64,000 bases of DNA from Pseudomonas azadiae (GTDB lineage Bacteria; Pseudomonadota; Gammaproteobacteria; Pseudomonadales; Pseudomonadaceae), in contig NZ_JAHSTY010000001.1 in the NCBI RefSeq assembly GCF_019145355.1, positions 3,286,001-3,350,000 on the forward strand, written 5' to 3'. The notes beneath the pieces are model-generated. The model was not told the DNA's origin, did no database searches, and saw only the letters and a list, made by a program, of their open reading frames with translations. Positions 27,495 through 38,346 of the stretch are shown piece after piece (positions within the stretch are counted from its first letter, which is position 1; each line of letters opens with the position of its first letter). The translations under genes were made by a program, and so were the position numbers.

Positions 27495-28342
27495 ATGTTT
27501 CCTGAGAGTTTTACGTTTTCCATCGCCGACTGGGTCAACGGTTGGGTGGACTCGCTGGTCACCAATTACGGCGATGTGTTCCGGCACATCTCCGACACCC
27601 TGCTATGGGCCATCGTCAACCTGGAGGGCCTGCTGCGCGCAGCGCCCTGGTGGCTGATGCTGGCCATCGTCGGCGCCGTCGCCTGGCACGCCACGCGCAA
27701 GGTGGTGACCACGGCGGTGATCGTCGGTCTGCTGTTCCTGGTCGGCGCGGTCGGCCTGTGGGACAAACTGATGCAAACCCTGGCCTTGATGCTGGTGGCC
27801 ACGGTGATCTCGGTGTTGATCGGCATTCCGCTGGGCATCCTGTCGGCACGCAGCAACCGCCTGCGTTCGGTGCTGATGCCGCTGCTCGACATCATGCAAA
27901 CCATGCCCAGTTTCGTGTACCTGATCCCGGTGCTGATGCTGTTCGGCCTGGGCAAGGTCCCGGCGATCTTCGCCACGGTGATCTACGCCGCGCCGCCGCT
28001 GATCCGCCTCACCGACCTGGGGATTCGCCAGGTCGACGGCGAAGTCATGGAAGCCATCAACGCCTTTGGTGCCAACCGCTGGCAACAACTGTTCGGCGTG
28101 CAACTGCCGCTGGCGCTGCCAAGCATCATGGCCGGCATCAACCAGACCACCATGATGGCGCTGTCGATGGTGGTGATCGCCTCGATGATCGGCGCGCGTG
28201 GCCTGGGCGAAGATGTACTCGTCGGCATCCAGACCCTCAACGTCGGCCGCGGCCTCGAAGCCGGGCTGGCGATCGTGATTCTCGCCGTGGTCATCGACCG
28301 CATTACCCAGGCCTATGGTCGTCCACGGCATGAGGCGAACAA

Positions 28343-28346
<4 letters not shown>
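27495..28346 (+). CDS. hutW: Histidine ABC transporter permease HutW
   Basis: A 283-residue ProW-type inner-membrane permease. About six hydrophobic helices are visible, for example [31 protein letters not shown] and [21 protein letters not shown]. The binding-protein-dependent permease motif [24 protein letters not shown] (about 190-213) contacts the ATPase. The ATG at 27495 begins [13 protein letters not shown]. It overlaps hutV by 4 bases. Confidence 0.93.
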
Positions 28347-29167
<821 letters not shown>

Positions 29168-29196
29168 CCCGGTTTTCGTGGTGAACCGGCTGGCGC

Positions 29197-29269
29197 CATC
29201 GCGGGCAAGCCGGCTCCCACATTTGAGCTGTGTGAACCCGATCAAATGTGGGAGCTGGCTTGCCTGCGA
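29197..29269. repeat. REP pair, family 1, arms in opposite (tail-to-tail) order
   Basis: Here the order is reversed: CGGGCAAGCCGGCTCCCACA first and TGTGGGAGCTGGCTTGCC second, with TTTGA/TCAAA extending the symmetry inward around a 15-base centre. It lies in the 138-base gap between hutV and hutH1. Confidence 0.88.
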
Positions 29270-29305
29270 AGAGGCCGGCAAAGCTGCAAGAAAATTGAAG
29301 AAGGT

Positions 29306-30820
29306 ATGAAGATGCCCCAGGCACCAACAATCATCATCGCCGACACCCCGCTACGCTGGCAGGATGTGGTCGCCGTCGCCCGCCACGGTGCATTGCTCGA
29401 GCTCTCGGGCCAGGCCTGGGCGCGCATCGACAATGCCCAGGCCATCGTGCAACGCATCGTCACCAGCGGCGAGCGCGCCTATGGCGTGAACACCGGCCTG
29501 GGCGCGCTGTGCGACGTGTCGCTCGAAGGCGAGCAACTCAGCCAACTGTCGCGCAATACCCTGCTCAGCCATGCCTGCGGTGTCGGGCCGCTGCTCACTG
29601 ACGAGCAGACCCGCGCAATCATCTGCGCCGCCATCATCAACTACAGCCACGGCAAGTCCGGCCTGCATCCGCAGGTGGTGCACGCGCTGCTGGCGCTGCT
29701 CAATCACGGCATCACGCCGCACGTGCCGTCCCAGGGGTCGGTGGGTTACCTGACCCATATGGCCCATGTCGGCGTGGCGCTGCTTGGCGTCGGCGACGTC
29801 AGCTATCGCGGCCAGGTGGTGACAGCGCAAGAAGCATTGGCAGCTGAAGGTTTGCAGCCGGTGATCCTGGCCGCCAAGGACGGCCTGTGCCTGGTCAACG
29901 GCACGCCGTGCATGACCGGCCTGAGCTGCCTGGCCCTGGCTGACGCGCATCACCTGCTGCAATGGGCTGACGTGATCGGCGCCATGAGTTTCGAAGCCCT
30001 GCGCGGTCAGATCGATGCCTTCGATGCAGAGATCATCGCGCTCAAGCCGCACCCGGGCATGCAACAAGTGGGTGTCAATCTGCGCGCCTTGCTCGATGGC
30101 AGCGAAGTGATCGCCAGCAGCAAAGGCATCCGCACCCAGGACGCCCTGAGCCTGCGCTCGATCCCGCAGATTCACGGCGCGGCCCGCGATCAGGTTGAAC
30201 ACGCGACCCGCCAGATCGAGACCGAACTCAACAGTGCCACCGACAACCCGTTGCTGCTCGGCACGCCGGAGCATTACCGCGTCGTGTCCCAGGCCAACCC
30301 CCACGGGCAGTCCGTGGCGCTGGCGGCGGATATGCTGGCGATTGCCATGGCCGAAATCGGCTCGGTGGCCGAACGTCGCCTCGACCGTTTGATCAACCCG
30401 CACGTCAGCGGTTTGCCGGCGTTCCTGGTCAGCAACCCTGGGGTCAACTCCGGGATGATGATCTTGCAGTACGTCGCCGCGTCCCTGTGCGCGCAGAACC
30501 GCCAGTTGGCGCAACCGGCGGTGCTCGACAACTTCGTCACCTCGGGCCTGCAGGAAGACCACCTGAGCATGGGCACCAATGCCGCGCTCAAGCTGCACCA
30601 ACTGCTGGCCAACGTGACGCAGATCCTCGCCATCGAGTACTTGCTGGCGGCCCAGGCGTTCGAGTTCCTCAAGGGCCAGCGCTTCGGCGCCGGCACCGAT
30701 CGCGCCTGGCGCTTGCTACGTGAAGTGGTCCCTGCTTACGAACAGGACCGCTGGCTGGCGCCGGATATTGCCAGCGCCGCCGGCGTGATCAACAACACCG
30801 CATTGCCGACTGTGCACTGA
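29306..30820 (+). CDS. hutH1: Aromatic amino acid lyase paralogue HutH1 lacking the MIO triad
   Basis: A 504-residue member of the histidine/phenylalanine ammonia-lyase family. Conserved parts include RAYGVNTGLGAL, LSHACGVG, LVNGTPCMTG and the C-terminal LQEDHLSMG. Where family enzymes have [14 protein letters not shown] this protein reads GSVG-YLTHMAH, so Ala-Ser-Gly, which cyclises into the MIO cofactor, is missing in frame. The tyrosine after QD in the R-binding segment is leucine (QDALSLRS against QDPYSLRC in HutH2). Ordinary lyase chemistry is therefore doubtful. The reading frame is intact and full length, so this is not a decayed gene. Role unknown; regulatory, binding or another chemistry are possible. 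Confidence 0.85.
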   Translation: MKMPQAPTIIIADTPLRWQDVVAVARHGALLELSGQAWARIDNAQAIVQRIVTSGERAYGVNTGLGALCDVSLEGEQLSQLSRNTLLSHACGVGPLLTDEQTRAIICAAIINYSHGKSGLHPQVVHALLALLNHGITPHVPSQGSVGYLTHMAHVGVALLGVGDVSYRGQVVTAQEALAAEGLQPVILAAKDGLCLVNGTPCMTGLSCLALADAHHLLQWADVIGAMSFEALRGQIDAFDAEIIALKPHPGMQQVGVNLRALLDGSEVIASSKGIRTQDALSLRSIPQIHGAARDQVEHATRQIETELNSATDNPLLLGTPEHYRVVSQANPHGQSVALAADMLAIAMAEIGSVAERRLDRLINPHVSGLPAFLVSNPGVNSGMMILQYVAASLCAQNRQLAQPAVLDNFVTSGLQEDHLSMGTNAALKLHQLLANVTQILAIEYLLAAQAFEFLKGQRFGAGTDRAWRLLREVVPAYEQDRWLAPDIASAAGVINNTALPTVH

Positions 30821-30875
30821 GCACTGATTTACTCAAAAGAAGTATTCACAAGAACAATTCACAAGGAGAACGAAT

Positions 30876-32408
30876 GTGACTGCGCTAAACCTGATTCCAG
30901 GCCAACTGAGCCTTGCCCAACTGCGAGCCATCTACCAGCAGCCGGTAACCCTCAGCCTGGATGACAGCGCCACGGCGCAGATCGACGCCAGTGTTGCCTG
31001 CGTGGAACAGATTCTCGCCGAGAACCGCACCGCCTACGGCATCAACACCGGGTTCGGCCTGCTGGCCTCGACCCGCATCGCCAGCGAAGACCTGGAAAAC
31101 CTGCAGCGTTCGCTGGTGCTGTCCCATGCCGCCGGCGTCGGTGAGCCGATCAGCGACGCGCTGGTGCGCCTGGTCATGGTGCTCAAGGTCAACAGCCTGA
31201 GCCGTGGTTTCTCCGGGATCCGCCGCCAGGTGATCGACGCGCTGATCGCGCTGATCAACGCCGAGGTGTACCCGCACATTCCGTTGAAGGGATCAGTCGG
31301 TGCCTCCGGCGACCTGGCGCCGTTGGCGCACATGTCCCTGGTGCTGCTGGGCGAAGGCAAGGCGCGCTACAAAGGCGAGTGGCTGGAGGCGACCGCAGCG
31401 CTGAAAGTCGCCGGCCTCACGCCGCTGACCCTCGCCGCCAAGGAAGGCCTGGCGCTGCTCAACGGCACCCAGGTGTCCACGGCCTATGCCTTGCGTGGCC
31501 TGTTTGAAGGCGAAGATTTGTTCGCGGGCGCCCTGGTCTGCGGCGGCCTCACCGTCGAAGCCGTGCTGGGTTCGCGCTCGCCGTTCGATGCGCGTATCCA
31601 TGCCGCTCGCGGCCAGCGCGGGCAGATCGATTCTGCAGCGGCCTATCGCGAGCTGCTGGGCGAAAGCAGCCAGGTCTCCCAGTCGCACCAGAACTGCGAC
31701 AAGGTGCAGGACCCTTACTCCTTGCGCTGCCAGCCCCAAGTCATGGGCGCCTGCCTGACCCAGTTCCGCCAGGCCGCCGAGGTGCTGGTGGTGGAAGCCA
31801 ACGCCGTGTCGGACAACCCACTGGTATTCGCGGCCGAAGGTGATGTGATCTCCGGCGGCAACTTCCACGCCGAACCGGTGGCCATGGCCGCCGATAACAT
31901 GGCGCTGGCGATCGCTGAGATCGGTTCGCTGAGCGAGCGGCGTATCTCGCTGATGATGGACAAGCACATGTCGCAGCTGCCGCCGTTCCTGGTCGGCAAT
32001 GGCGGGGTCAACTCCGGTTTCATGATTGCCCAGGTGACCGCCGCCGCATTGGCCAGCGAGAACAAGGCGTTGGCCCATCCCCATAGCGTGGATAGCCTGC
32101 CGACGTCGGCCAACCAGGAAGACCATGTGTCCATGGCCCCGGCGGCCGGCAAGCGCTTGTGGGAAATGGCCGAGAACACCCGTGGCGTTCTGGCGGTTGA
32201 ATGGCTGTCGGCCTGCCAGGGCCTGGACCTGCGCGACGGCCTGAAAACCTCGCCCACCCTTGAAAAGGCACGCGGCATCCTGCGCGGCAAAGTGGCGTTC
32301 TACGACAAGGACCGCTTCTTCGCCCCGGACATCATCGCCGCCAGCGAACTGCTCGCCAGCCGCTGCCTGAATGAACTGGTGCCGGCCAAGTTGTTGCCAA
32401 GCCTGTAA
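30876..32408 (+). CDS. hutH2: Histidine ammonia-lyase
   Basis: Deaminates L-histidine to urocanate, the first step of the pathway. The 510 residues have every catalytic element: [10 protein letters not shown] (Tyr about 53), LSHAAGVG (His about 83), [16 protein letters not shown] with the Ala-Ser-Gly that forms the MIO group (about 143-145), [21 protein letters not shown], and NQEDHVSM. It starts with GTG at 30876 after AAGGAG. It is 55 bases downstream of the divergent paralogue hutH1 and is the likely functional lyase of the locus. Confidence 0.97.
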   Translation: MTALNLIPGQLSLAQLRAIYQQPVTLSLDDSATAQIDASVACVEQILAENRTAYGINTGFGLLASTRIASEDLENLQRSLVLSHAAGVGEPISDALVRLVMVLKVNSLSRGFSGIRRQVIDALIALINAEVYPHIPLKGSVGASGDLAPLAHMSLVLLGEGKARYKGEWLEATAALKVAGLTPLTLAAKEGLALLNGTQVSTAYALRGLFEGEDLFAGALVCGGLTVEAVLGSRSPFDARIHAARGQRGQIDSAAAYRELLGESSQVSQSHQNCDKVQDPYSLRCQPQVMGACLTQFRQAAEVLVVEANAVSDNPLVFAAEGDVISGGNFHAEPVAMAADNMALAIAEIGSLSERRISLMMDKHMSQLPPFLVGNGGVNSGFMIAQVTAAALASENKALAHPHSVDSLPTSANQEDHVSMAPAAGKRLWEMAENTRGVLAVEWLSACQGLDLRDGLKTSPTLEKARGILRGKVAFYDKDRFFAPDIIAASELLASRCLNELVPAKLLPSL

Positions 32409-32412
32409 CCCC

Positions 32413-32501
32413 TGTGGGAGCTGGCTTGCCTGCGATAGCTATCTGTCAGTTGAAACATGTGTGACTGATACACCGCCATCGCAGGCAAGCCAGTTCCCAC
32501 A
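32413..32501. repeat. Paired REP element (REPIN-like), family 1
   Basis: Inverted arms TGTGGGAGCTGGCTTGCC and GGCAAGCCAGTTCCCACA (one mismatch) around a loop containing TGTCAGT/TGACTGATACA-type sequences. It begins four bases after the hutH2 stop. Confidence 0.9.
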
Positions 32502-32556
32502 TTTGATCTTCTGCAGATTCAGATTTTCTCGGGATAAAAATAACTAGGGAAGAGAA

Positions 32557-33966
32557 ATGCACCAGCAAGAAAAGGGTTTGAAACGCGGCCTGAGCGCCCG
32601 ACATATTCGCTTCATGGCCCTCGGTTCCGCGATCGGTACCGGGCTGTTCTACGGCTCCGCCTCCGCCATCCAGATGGCCGGCCCCGCCGTGCTGCTGGCC
32701 TACCTGATCGGCGGCGCGGCGGTGTTCATGGTCATGCGCGCCCTCGGCGAGATGGCCGTGCACAACCCGGTGGCCGGCTCCTTTGGCCAGTACGCCAGTA
32801 CTTACTTGGGGCCCATGGCGGGGTTTATCCTCGGCTGGACCTACGCCTTTGAAATGATCATCGTCTGCCTGGCGGACGTCACCGCCTTCGGCATCTACAT
32901 GGGCTTCTGGTTCCCCGAGGTCGCGCGCTGGGTCTGGGTGCTCGGCATCGTGTTTCTGATCGGCGGCCTGAACCTGTGCAACGTCAAAGTGTTCGGCGAA
33001 ATGGAGTTCTGGCTGTCGCTGCTCAAGGTCGGCGCGATTGTGGCGATGATCCTCGGTGGCTTCGGCATCATGCTGTTCGGCATTCATTCGGCGGGTGACA
33101 CCCAAGCCAGTGGCCTGAGCAACCTGTGGGCCCACGGCGGCTTCATGCCCAACGGCATCGGCGGCCTGATCGCCTCGTTTGCGGTGGTGATGTTCGCATT
33201 TGGCGGTATCGAGATCATCGGCATCACCGCCGGTGAAGCCAAGGACCCGCAACGCGTGATCCCCAAGGCGATCAACGCGGTGCCGCTGCGCATCCTGTTG
33301 TTCTATGTGCTGACCCTGTTTGTGCTGATGGCTATCTACCCGTGGCCGCAGATCGGCAGCCAGGGCAGCCCGTTCGTACAGATCTTCAGCAACCTGGGCA
33401 TCGGTTCGGCGGCGACCATTCTCAATATCGTGGTGATCTCGGCGGCGGTCTCGGCCATCAACAGCGACATCTTCGGCGCCGGCCGCATGATGTACGGCCT
33501 GGCCCAGCAGGGGCAGGCGCCCAAGGGCTTTGCGCAGCTGTCCAAGCATGGCGTGCCGTGGATGACCGTGCTGGTGATGGGCGCGGCGTTGCTGGGCGGC
33601 GTGGTGCTCAACTACCTGATCCCGGAAAACGTATTCCTGCTGATCGCCTCGATTGCCACCTTCGCCACGGTGTGGGTGTGGCTGATGATCCTGTTTACCC
33701 AGGTTGCCATGCGCCGCTCCATGACCAGGGAGCAGGTGGCCGAGCTGAAATTCCCGGTGCCGTTCTGGCCCTATGCGCCTGCCGCCGCCATTGTATTCAT
33801 GCTGTTCGTGTTTGGCGTGCTGGGTTATTTCCCGGATACCCAGGCCGCGTTGATGGTCGGTGCCGTGTGGATCGTGCTGCTGGTCGTCGCCTATCTGCTG
33901 TGGGTCAAACCCGCTGCCGGGCAAGGGGCCAAGGTCCATTACGACTCGGCTTTGTCTCATCGATAA
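32557..33966 (+). CDS. hutT: Histidine permease of the amino acid/polyamine/organocation family
   Basis: A 469-residue inner-membrane transporter with about twelve helices. The AAT-subfamily opening [38 protein letters not shown] (about 6-43) is clear. So is [39 protein letters not shown] in the middle. Its place between hutH2 and hutI, and the family of ProY/HutT/LysP proteins, point to histidine uptake (HutTh in P. fluorescens). Confidence 0.9.
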   Translation: MHQQEKGLKRGLSARHIRFMALGSAIGTGLFYGSASAIQMAGPAVLLAYLIGGAAVFMVMRALGEMAVHNPVAGSFGQYASTYLGPMAGFILGWTYAFEMIIVCLADVTAFGIYMGFWFPEVARWVWVLGIVFLIGGLNLCNVKVFGEMEFWLSLLKVGAIVAMILGGFGIMLFGIHSAGDTQASGLSNLWAHGGFMPNGIGGLIASFAVVMFAFGGIEIIGITAGEAKDPQRVIPKAINAVPLRILLFYVLTLFVLMAIYPWPQIGSQGSPFVQIFSNLGIGSAATILNIVVISAAVSAINSDIFGAGRMMYGLAQQGQAPKGFAQLSKHGVPWMTVLVMGAALLGGVVLNYLIPENVFLLIASIATFATVWVWLMILFTQVAMRRSMTREQVAELKFPVPFWPYAPAAAIVFMLFVFGVLGYFPDTQAALMVGAVWIVLLVVAYLLWVKPAAGQGAKVHYDSALSHR

Positions 33967-33981
33967 TTTTGGGAGGCGTTG

Positions 33982-35187
33982 ATGAAAACCCTTTGGCAAC
34001 ACTGCCACGTCGCAACCATGGCCCAGGGCAACTACTCGATCATCGAGGATGCCGCTATGGTGACTGCCGGTTCGCTCATTGAGTGGATCGGCCCCCGCAG
34101 CCAGGCACCCGCGGCGGATTACGCCCAAGTGCATGACTTGCAAGGCGCGTGGGTCACGCCCGGGCTGATCGACTGCCACACGCACACGGTGTTTGGCGGT
34201 AATCGCAGCGGCGAATTCGAGCAGCGTCTCCAAGGCGTGAGCTATGCCGAGATCGCGGCCAAGGGCGGCGGTATCGCCAGCACCGTGCGTGCAACCCGAG
34301 CCGCGACTGAAGATGAGCTGTTCGTCAGTGCTGAAAAACGCTTGCGCAGCCTGTTGCGCGACGGTGTTACTACCGTGGAGATCAAGTCCGGCTACGGCCT
34401 GGACCTGGTCAATGAGCGCAAGATGCTGCGGGTGGCGCGGCGTCTGGGCGAAGCGCTGCCGGTCAGCGTGCGCGCCACGTGCCTGGCGGCCCACGCGTTG
34501 CCGCCGGAGTACAAGGACCGCGCCGACGACTACATCGACCACATTTGCGCCGAGATGCTACCCGCACTTGCGGCGGAAGGCCTGGTGGATGCGGTGGATG
34601 CGTTCTGCGAATACCTGGCGTTTTCCACCGAGCAGGTGGAGCGCGTGTTCAACGTGGCCCGGCAACTGGGCCTGCCGGTGAAGCTGCACGCCGAGCAACT
34701 TTCGTCGCTGCACGGCTCCAGCCTGGCCGCGCGCTACCACGCGTTGTCGGCGGATCACCTGGAATTCATGACCGAAGAAGACGCCATCGCCATGGCAGCC
34801 GCCGGCACCGTCGCGGTATTGCTGCCGGGCGCGTTCTACTTCCTGCGCGAAACCCAGTTGCCGCCGATGGATGCCTTGCGCAAGCACGGGGTGAAGATTG
34901 CCATCGCCAGCGACCTCAACCCTGGCACCTCGCCGGCCCTGTCGGTGCGCCTGATGCTCAACATGGCCTGCACCCTGTTCCGTATGACCCCGGAAGAGGC
35001 CCTGGCCGGCGCCACGCAACATGCGGCCACCGCGCTGGGCATGGGCGATACCCATGGTTCGCTGGAGGTAGGCAAGGTCGCCGATTTTGTCGCCTGGCAG
35101 ATTGATCGTCCCGCCGACCTGGCCTACTGGCTGGGTGGCGAGCTGGATAAACGCGTCGTGCGTCATGGCGTCGACGTCACTGTTTAA
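33982..35187 (+). CDS. hutI: Imidazolonepropionase
   Basis: Hydrolyses 4-imidazolone-5-propionate to N-formimidoyl-L-glutamate, third step of histidine breakdown. The 401-residue amidohydrolase has metal ligands in [16 protein letters not shown] (His about 70 and 72), [27 protein letters not shown] and [12 protein letters not shown] chose ATG 33982 after GGGAGG; a TTG directly before it is in frame. It ends 25 bases before hutG, so the two are probably co-transcribed. Confidence 0.96.
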   Translation: MKTLWQHCHVATMAQGNYSIIEDAAMVTAGSLIEWIGPRSQAPAADYAQVHDLQGAWVTPGLIDCHTHTVFGGNRSGEFEQRLQGVSYAEIAAKGGGIASTVRATRAATEDELFVSAEKRLRSLLRDGVTTVEIKSGYGLDLVNERKMLRVARRLGEALPVSVRATCLAAHALPPEYKDRADDYIDHICAEMLPALAAEGLVDAVDAFCEYLAFSTEQVERVFNVARQLGLPVKLHAEQLSSLHGSSLAARYHALSADHLEFMTEEDAIAMAAAGTVAVLLPGAFYFLRETQLPPMDALRKHGVKIAIASDLNPGTSPALSVRLMLNMACTLFRMTPEEALAGATQHAATALGMGDTHGSLEVGKVADFVAWQIDRPADLAYWLGGELDKRVVRHGVDVTV

Positions 35188-35212
35188 ACTGCCTGTGAAC
35201 AAGGAGACCGTT

Positions 35213-36013
35213 GTGGATAAGGTTCTGAACTTCAAACAAGGCCGTGTGCCGCTGCTGATCAGCATGCCCCACGCCGGCCTGCGCCTCACGCCTGCGGTCG
35301 AGGCCGGGTTGATCGCCGAGGCGCAAAGCCTGCCGGACACCGACTGGCACATCCCCACGTTGTATGAATTTGCCGAAGGGCTGGGCGCCAGCACCCTGGC
35401 GGCGGAGTACTCGCGGTTCGTCATCGACCTGAACCGGCCGTCCGATAACAAGCCGCTCTACGCGGGGGCCACCACCGGCCTGTACCCGCAGACGCTGTTC
35501 GACGGCGTGCCGTTGTTCCGTGAGGGGCAGACCCCGAGCGAGACCGAGCGCGCCAGTTACCTGCAAAAGATCTGGGGCCCGTATCACCGCACGCTGCAGG
35601 ACGAGCTCGCTCGCCTCAAGGCCGAGTTCGGCTATGCGTTGCTGTTCGATGCGCACTCGATCCGCTCGGTAATCCCGCACCTGTTCGACGGCAAGCTGCC
35701 GGACTTCAACCTCGGTACCTTTGATGGTGCGGCGTGTGATCCTGAACTGGCCAGCCAGTTGGAATTCATCTGCGCCGCGCATCCGCAGTACACCCATGTG
35801 CTGAACGGGCGCTTCAAGGGCGGCCACATCACCCGGCACTATGGTGATCCAGCGCAGGATATCCACGCGGTGCAGCTGGAGTTGTGCCAGAGCACATACA
35901 TGGAAGAGGTTGAGCCATTTCGCTATCGCCCGGATCTGGCCGAGCCGACGCGGGTGGTGTTGAAGCAACTGCTGGAGGGGTTGTTAGCCTGGGGCCGGAA
36001 GCACTACCGGTAG
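35213..36013 (+). CDS. hutG: N-formylglutamate deformylase
   Basis: Hydrolyses N-formyl-L-glutamate to formate and glutamate, last step of the five-step pathway; works with HutF. The 266 residues contain PLLISMPHAGLRL, RFVIDLNRPSDNKPLYAGATTGLYPQTLF, LLFDAHSIRS and FKGGHITRHYG, the metal and substrate motifs of the N-formylglutamate amidohydrolase family. GTG at 35213, after AAGGAG, gives the known N-terminus; the frame upstream overlaps hutI. Confidence 0.96.
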   Translation: MDKVLNFKQGRVPLLISMPHAGLRLTPAVEAGLIAEAQSLPDTDWHIPTLYEFAEGLGASTLAAEYSRFVIDLNRPSDNKPLYAGATTGLYPQTLFDGVPLFREGQTPSETERASYLQKIWGPYHRTLQDELARLKAEFGYALLFDAHSIRSVIPHLFDGKLPDFNLGTFDGAACDPELASQLEFICAAHPQYTHVLNGRFKGGHITRHYGDPAQDIHAVQLELCQSTYMEEVEPFRYRPDLAEPTRVVLKQLLEGLLAWGRKHYR

Positions 36014-36036
36014 TCTTTGGTGCTGCTGCAAGAGCT

Positions 36037-36117
36037 TTCGCGAGCAAGCCCGCTCCCACATTGACCGCGTTCAACCATGAGAATGCGGTCAAATGTGGGA
36101 GCGGGCTTGCTCGCGAA
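36037..36117. repeat. REP pair, family 1, tail-to-tail order
   Basis: TTCGCGAGCAAGCCCGCTCC first and GGAGCGGGCTTGCTCGCGAA second, a perfect long inverted repeat whose inner part adds TTGACCGC/GCGGTCAA. The arms are in the opposite order to most copies here. Confidence 0.9.
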
Positions 36118-36224
36118 GACGGCCTCACTGTCGCCGCAGTGCAACTGCCGGTCGCCACAGGTCGTGTTGCCCAAGGCCTCACTGGGTAAGGTTGTGAACT
36201 AAAAACAGCCGAGTGAGCCCGCCC

Positions 36225-37160
36225 ATGAAAAAACTGTTGTTGACCCTCACCGGCGCCGCACTGCTCAGTGCGCATGCCATGGCCGCCGAGCCGGCTTCCT
36301 GCAAGAACATCCGCATGGGTGTGGTCAGCTGGACTGACGTAGTCGCCACGTCCGGCATGGCCGACGTGCTGCTCAATGGCCTGGGCTACAACAGCAAACA
36401 GACCAGCGCCGTGCAGCAAATCATCTTTGCCGGCATCCGCGACAAGCGCCTGGATATCTTCCTCGGCTACTGGAAACCGGCGATGGACAACAACATCGCG
36501 CCATTCCTGGCCGCCAGGCAGGTCAAGGTGCTCGACACCCCCAGCCTCGCCGACGCCCAGGCCACCCTGGCCGTTCCGCAGTACGTGGCCGATGCGGGCC
36601 TGAAGACCTTCGCCGACATTGCCCGCTTCAAGGACAAATTGGGCGGCAAGCTCTATGGCATCGAGCCTGGCAGCGGCGCCAACACCGATATCCAGAACAT
36701 GATCGACACCAACCGCTTCGGCCTTGGCGGCTTCAAGTTGGTTGCCTCGGGTGAAGCGGGGATGCTGGCCGCCGTGCAGCGGGCGGTGAACCGCAAGGCG
36801 TTCGTGGTGTTCGTTGGCTGGACCCCGCACCCGATGAACATCAATATGAAAATGGCCTACCTTACCGGCAGTGAAGGCGTGTTCGGCCCCGACGAAGGCC
36901 GGGCCACCGTGTCCACCGTCACGGCGCCGGACTTTGCGCAGCGCTGCCCCAATGCCAACCGCTTGCTTGAAAACCTCACCTTCACCGCCGCCCAGGAAAG
37001 CCAGTTGATGGTACCGATCATGGAGCGTGAATCGCCCCAGGATGTGGCCAGGCAATGGCTGCGCGATCATCCGGAGGATTTGCAGCGTTGGCTCAAAGGC
37101 GTAACGGCGTTCAACGGCGAGGATGGCTTGGCGGCCGTACTGGCCAGCCTCGAACTCTGA
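36225..37160 (+). CDS. Choline/carnitine/betaine-type ABC transporter substrate-binding protein
   Basis: A 311-residue periplasmic protein of the OpuAC family. It has a signal peptide (MKKLLLTLTGAALLSAHAMAA, cleavage about 22), then CKNIRMGVVSWTDVVATSGMADVLLNGLGY, IFLGYWKPAMDNNI, IEPGSGANTDIQNMID and VFVGWTPHPMN. These aromatic positions form the cation box of choline and carnitine binders (CbcX, CaiX, BetX in P. aeruginosa). I chose ATG 36225; a GTG at 36213 is in frame. There is no permease or ATPase beside it, so it probably feeds the shared core transporter CbcWV encoded elsewhere. Exact ligand is not decidable here. Confidence 0.82.
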   Translation: MKKLLLTLTGAALLSAHAMAAEPASCKNIRMGVVSWTDVVATSGMADVLLNGLGYNSKQTSAVQQIIFAGIRDKRLDIFLGYWKPAMDNNIAPFLAARQVKVLDTPSLADAQATLAVPQYVADAGLKTFADIARFKDKLGGKLYGIEPGSGANTDIQNMIDTNRFGLGGFKLVASGEAGMLAAVQRAVNRKAFVVFVGWTPHPMNINMKMAYLTGSEGVFGPDEGRATVSTVTAPDFAQRCPNANRLLENLTFTAAQESQLMVPIMERESPQDVARQWLRDHPEDLQRWLKGVTAFNGEDGLAAVLASLEL

Positions 37161-37194
37161 GTCGAACACTCCAGTCAGAACAACACCGGACACC

Positions 37195-37284
37195 TGTGGG
37201 AACCGGGCTTGCCCGCGATGGCGGTGGGCCAGTCACCGGACATTTGGCTGAAAGGCCGCTATCGCAGGCAAGCCAGCTCCCACA
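37195..37284. repeat. Paired REP element, family 1, degenerate first arm
   Basis: The first arm reads TGTGGGAACCGGGCTTGCCC (changed from the usual GAGCTGGC). The second arm is the usual GGCAAGCCAGCTCCCACA. Confidence 0.85.
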
Positions 37285-37313
37285 TTGAATCCCAGCGCTC
37301 AGGAGATTCGTGC

Positions 37314-38243
37314 ATGTACCCGATTTCTGCGCAACTTGCCGCCTTCGTCGCCCAAACCGAGTCCTTCACCAGCGATGACGCCTCGCCGGCCGGCCTGCGC
37401 CAGAACTACAACCGCATGTGCCAGGCGTTCACCCCGCCCGTGCCTGGGGACGTGCGCGTGTCGGACTTTTCAGTTGCCGGCGTGGATGTGCGTAGTTATC
37501 TCCCCGACGGCCCCGCCCCGACGGAGGGCTGGCCATGCCTCCTCTATATACACGGCGGTGGCTGGGTTGTTGGCGGCCTGGACTCCCACGACTTCATCTG
37601 TTTCGAGCTGGCCAGTGCCTTGCAGGTGCTGGTCATCGCCATCGATTACCGGCTGGCGCCCGAGCACCGGTTCCCGGCCGCCTATCAGGATTGTCGCGTC
37701 GTTTGGCAGGCCATCCAGGCCGGGCATGGGCTGCATGCCATCGACTTGCAGCGCCTGGTGGTGGCGGGCGACAGCGCGGGCGGCAATCTGGCGGCGGCGT
37801 TGTGCCTGGGCTTGCGGGACGACGGGCAACCGCTGCCTCGGGCCCAGGTCTTGATTTATCCCGCGTTGGGCGGCCCCTGCGACTTGCCGTCGCGGCGCGA
37901 CTGCAGGGACGCGCCGTTGCTCAGCAGCGCCGACGCCGATGCTTACCTGGCGCTGTACCTGGCGGATAGCGGCAAGCGGTCGCCTTACGCCATGCCATTG
38001 CTGGCCGAAGATTTCGGCGGCTTGCCCAAGGCCTTCATCGCCGTGGCCCAGTTCGACCCGCTGCGCGACGAAGGCATGCGCTACGCCGAACAGCTGCAAG
38101 CAGCCGGCGTGGCCACCGTGCTGCATCCCGGCAAGGGCCTGGTCCACGGCTGCCTGCGGGCTCGGCGCCAGGTGCCCGAGGTGGATCGGCTCTACGATGA
38201 CCTGTTGGCGTACCTGATGAGCGAAGCGCTGACACAGGTCTAA
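37314..38243 (+). CDS. Alpha/beta hydrolase (hormone-sensitive-lipase-like esterase)
   Basis: A 309-residue cytoplasmic esterase of family IV. It shows the oxyanion-hole motif YIHGGGWVVGG (about 82-92), the nucleophile elbow VVAGDSAGGNLAAAL (Ser about 152), the acid in VAQFDPLRDEG and a histidine in VHGCLR. ATG 37314 follows AGGAG. The upstream neighbour is a carnitine/choline-type binding protein, so hydrolysis of short acyl esters of such compounds is conceivable but unproven. A REP pair lies between the two, so co-transcription is uncertain. Confidence 0.85.
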   Translation: MYPISAQLAAFVAQTESFTSDDASPAGLRQNYNRMCQAFTPPVPGDVRVSDFSVAGVDVRSYLPDGPAPTEGWPCLLYIHGGGWVVGGLDSHDFICFELASALQVLVIAIDYRLAPEHRFPAAYQDCRVVWQAIQAGHGLHAIDLQRLVVAGDSAGGNLAAALCLGLRDDGQPLPRAQVLIYPALGGPCDLPSRRDCRDAPLLSSADADAYLALYLADSGKRSPYAMPLLAEDFGGLPKAFIAVAQFDPLRDEGMRYAEQLQAAGVATVLHPGKGLVHGCLRARRQVPEVDRLYDDLLAYLMSEALTQV

Positions 38244-38346
38244 GCGTTCAAGAACATGCTCATTGCACAATTCGGGTTTATAGTGCCAAACGGCAGAATA
38301 AAAGACGTCCCCCCAGGGATGAACCCGACCCCCTACGGAGCGCGCA

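Noticed and set aside
29306..30820. hutH1 as a pseudogene
   Set aside because: The missing nine bases are in frame and the rest of the 504 codons is uninterrupted with conserved motifs, so decay is not indicated.
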